Assembly: GCA_019022495.1 (NCBI GenBank)
Contig: JAFEKR010000028.1
Coordinates: 372,001-436,000, forward strand
Direction of reading: 5' to 3'
Length of the DNA: 64,000 nt
Source: Epichloe hybrida
Taxonomy: Eukaryota; Ascomycota; Sordariomycetes; Hypocreales; Clavicipitaceae
How positions within the stretch are numbered: the stretch's first letter is position 1; the number at the start of each line of letters is the position of its first letter. A program made the translations under genes and the position numbers. Shown piece by piece: positions 63,481-64,000 of this stretch. The notes beneath the pieces are model-generated. The model saw only the letters and a program-made list of their open reading frames with translations, made no database searches and had not been told where the DNA came from.

Positions 63481-63538
63481 AAATGGCAGAGGGCTGATCG
63501 ATTGAATCTAAATGGCAGAGGATTGATCGACTACTGAG
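63481..63538. repeat. 29-bp tandem repeat, two copies
   Basis: Both copies begin AAATGGCAGAGG and share TTGATCGA-like sequence; a few bases differ. It lies about 330 bp upstream of the SEC23 start and could hold duplicated binding sites. Confidence 0.75.
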
Positions 63539-63681
63539 GAATGACAGACTTCAGGAGATCGACGTAATCCTGGGATGACCTATACGCCCTTGATTACCTC
63601 TATTTTATCTGTATACCTGCATACCGAGGTAAGTAGTCCGTACCCAACGCAGGTCCCCTGTGCAGCTGCTGGTTTGTTAGG

Positions 63682-63705
63682 GTACACACAAATTAGTGGC
63701 CAGTC
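63682..63705. repeat. 24-nt dispersed repeat, copy 2
   Basis: Same orientation as the copy at 15315-15338. The 19-nt core is identical and the five bases to its left differ at one. The sequence beyond the core on the right is unrelated in the two places. Confidence 0.6.
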
Positions 63706-64000
63706 ATGCAATACAACCGGAGCATCGTCCTAATAAGGACAAAGACATCGAAATATCAATCGTTAATGCCCGACTCAATCAGAGCTCAGTCAAGTGATAT
63801 TTACATCAGCCAGGCAGTGTCGAGACTTAAAGTCCTTGTACCATTTATTTGTTCTTTCTTCTTTCTTTTTCCGCCATGGGCGTATCATCGTTTCCATCTG
63901 CCTATCTGCATCGTGTGCAATTGTTAGCTGTACGAACATCACACCACGTGAGAGGGTTCGTCCAGGTGTCCGTTCCCAAGGCCGTTCGCCCGCTGGCCTA

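Overview
The window is nuclear DNA of a filamentous ascomycete (Pezizomycotina). The genes have short introns (about 50-130 nt) with GTATGT/GTAAGT-type donors, CTAAC-like branch points and CAG/TAG acceptors. The proteins are fungal orthologues (Ecm14, Sec39, FlbD-type Myb, Gpc1, Pol4-type polymerase X), and one retrotransposon carries the typical damage of repeat-induced point mutation (RIP). The protein sequences suggest Sordariomycetes, perhaps Hypocreales, but I cannot prove this from the window. No tRNA, rRNA or CRISPR array was recognised.

Layout. 1-3,969 (-): Sec7-PH Arf-GEF, cut by the left edge. 5,217-12,271: a complete Ty1/Copia-type LTR retrotransposon (260-bp LTRs, 5-bp target duplication) reduced by RIP to AT-rich, stop-ridden DNA. 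12,564-14,234 (+): Ecm14 pseudo-carboxypeptidase. 14,381-14,937 (-): MGST3-like MAPEG protein. 15,828-17,790 (-): family X DNA polymerase. 18,290-19,714 (-): TFIIE alpha. 21,000-24,959 (-): cohesin SMC1. 26,190-27,857 (+): Gpc1 acyltransferase. 28,744-30,716 (-): APC/C activator Cdh1. 32,936-34,159 (-): conserved fungal protein of unknown function. 35,098-35,728 (+): NatB catalytic subunit. 36,511-37,749 (+): RRM/RG-rich splicing-type protein. 39,347-42,218 (-): Sec39. 42,671-43,107 (+): twin-CX9C complex I subunit (NDUFS5 type). 48,921-49,892 (-): FlbD-like Myb regulator. 52,661-57,500 (-): fungal O-GlcNAc transferase. 58,982-59,742 (-): ribosomal protein uL11 (L12). 60,517-63,156 (-): COPII Sec23.

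Most genes are unrelated housekeeping genes, and I see no metabolic cluster. Two parts act in the early secretory pathway (Sec39 in ER tethering, Sec23 in COPII, with the Sec7 GEF in Golgi/post-Golgi traffic), and two act in chromosome and cell-cycle control (SMC1, Cdh1), but nothing suggests co-regulation. The gene-poor parts are the RIP-damaged element, the 5.8-kb stretch 43,108-48,920, which holds unexplained open stretches that may be decayed or unrecognised genes, and the 2.8 kb upstream of the FlbD-like gene.

Exon coordinates come from my own manual translation and splice-site matching. Most junctions are fixed by reading frame and family similarity; the uncertain ones are flagged. I found no convincing new system. 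The best leads are the RIP edge pattern in the two LTRs, two stop-free introns of length 3n, the internal duplication in the FlbD-like protein, and the unexplained 5.8-kb gap.
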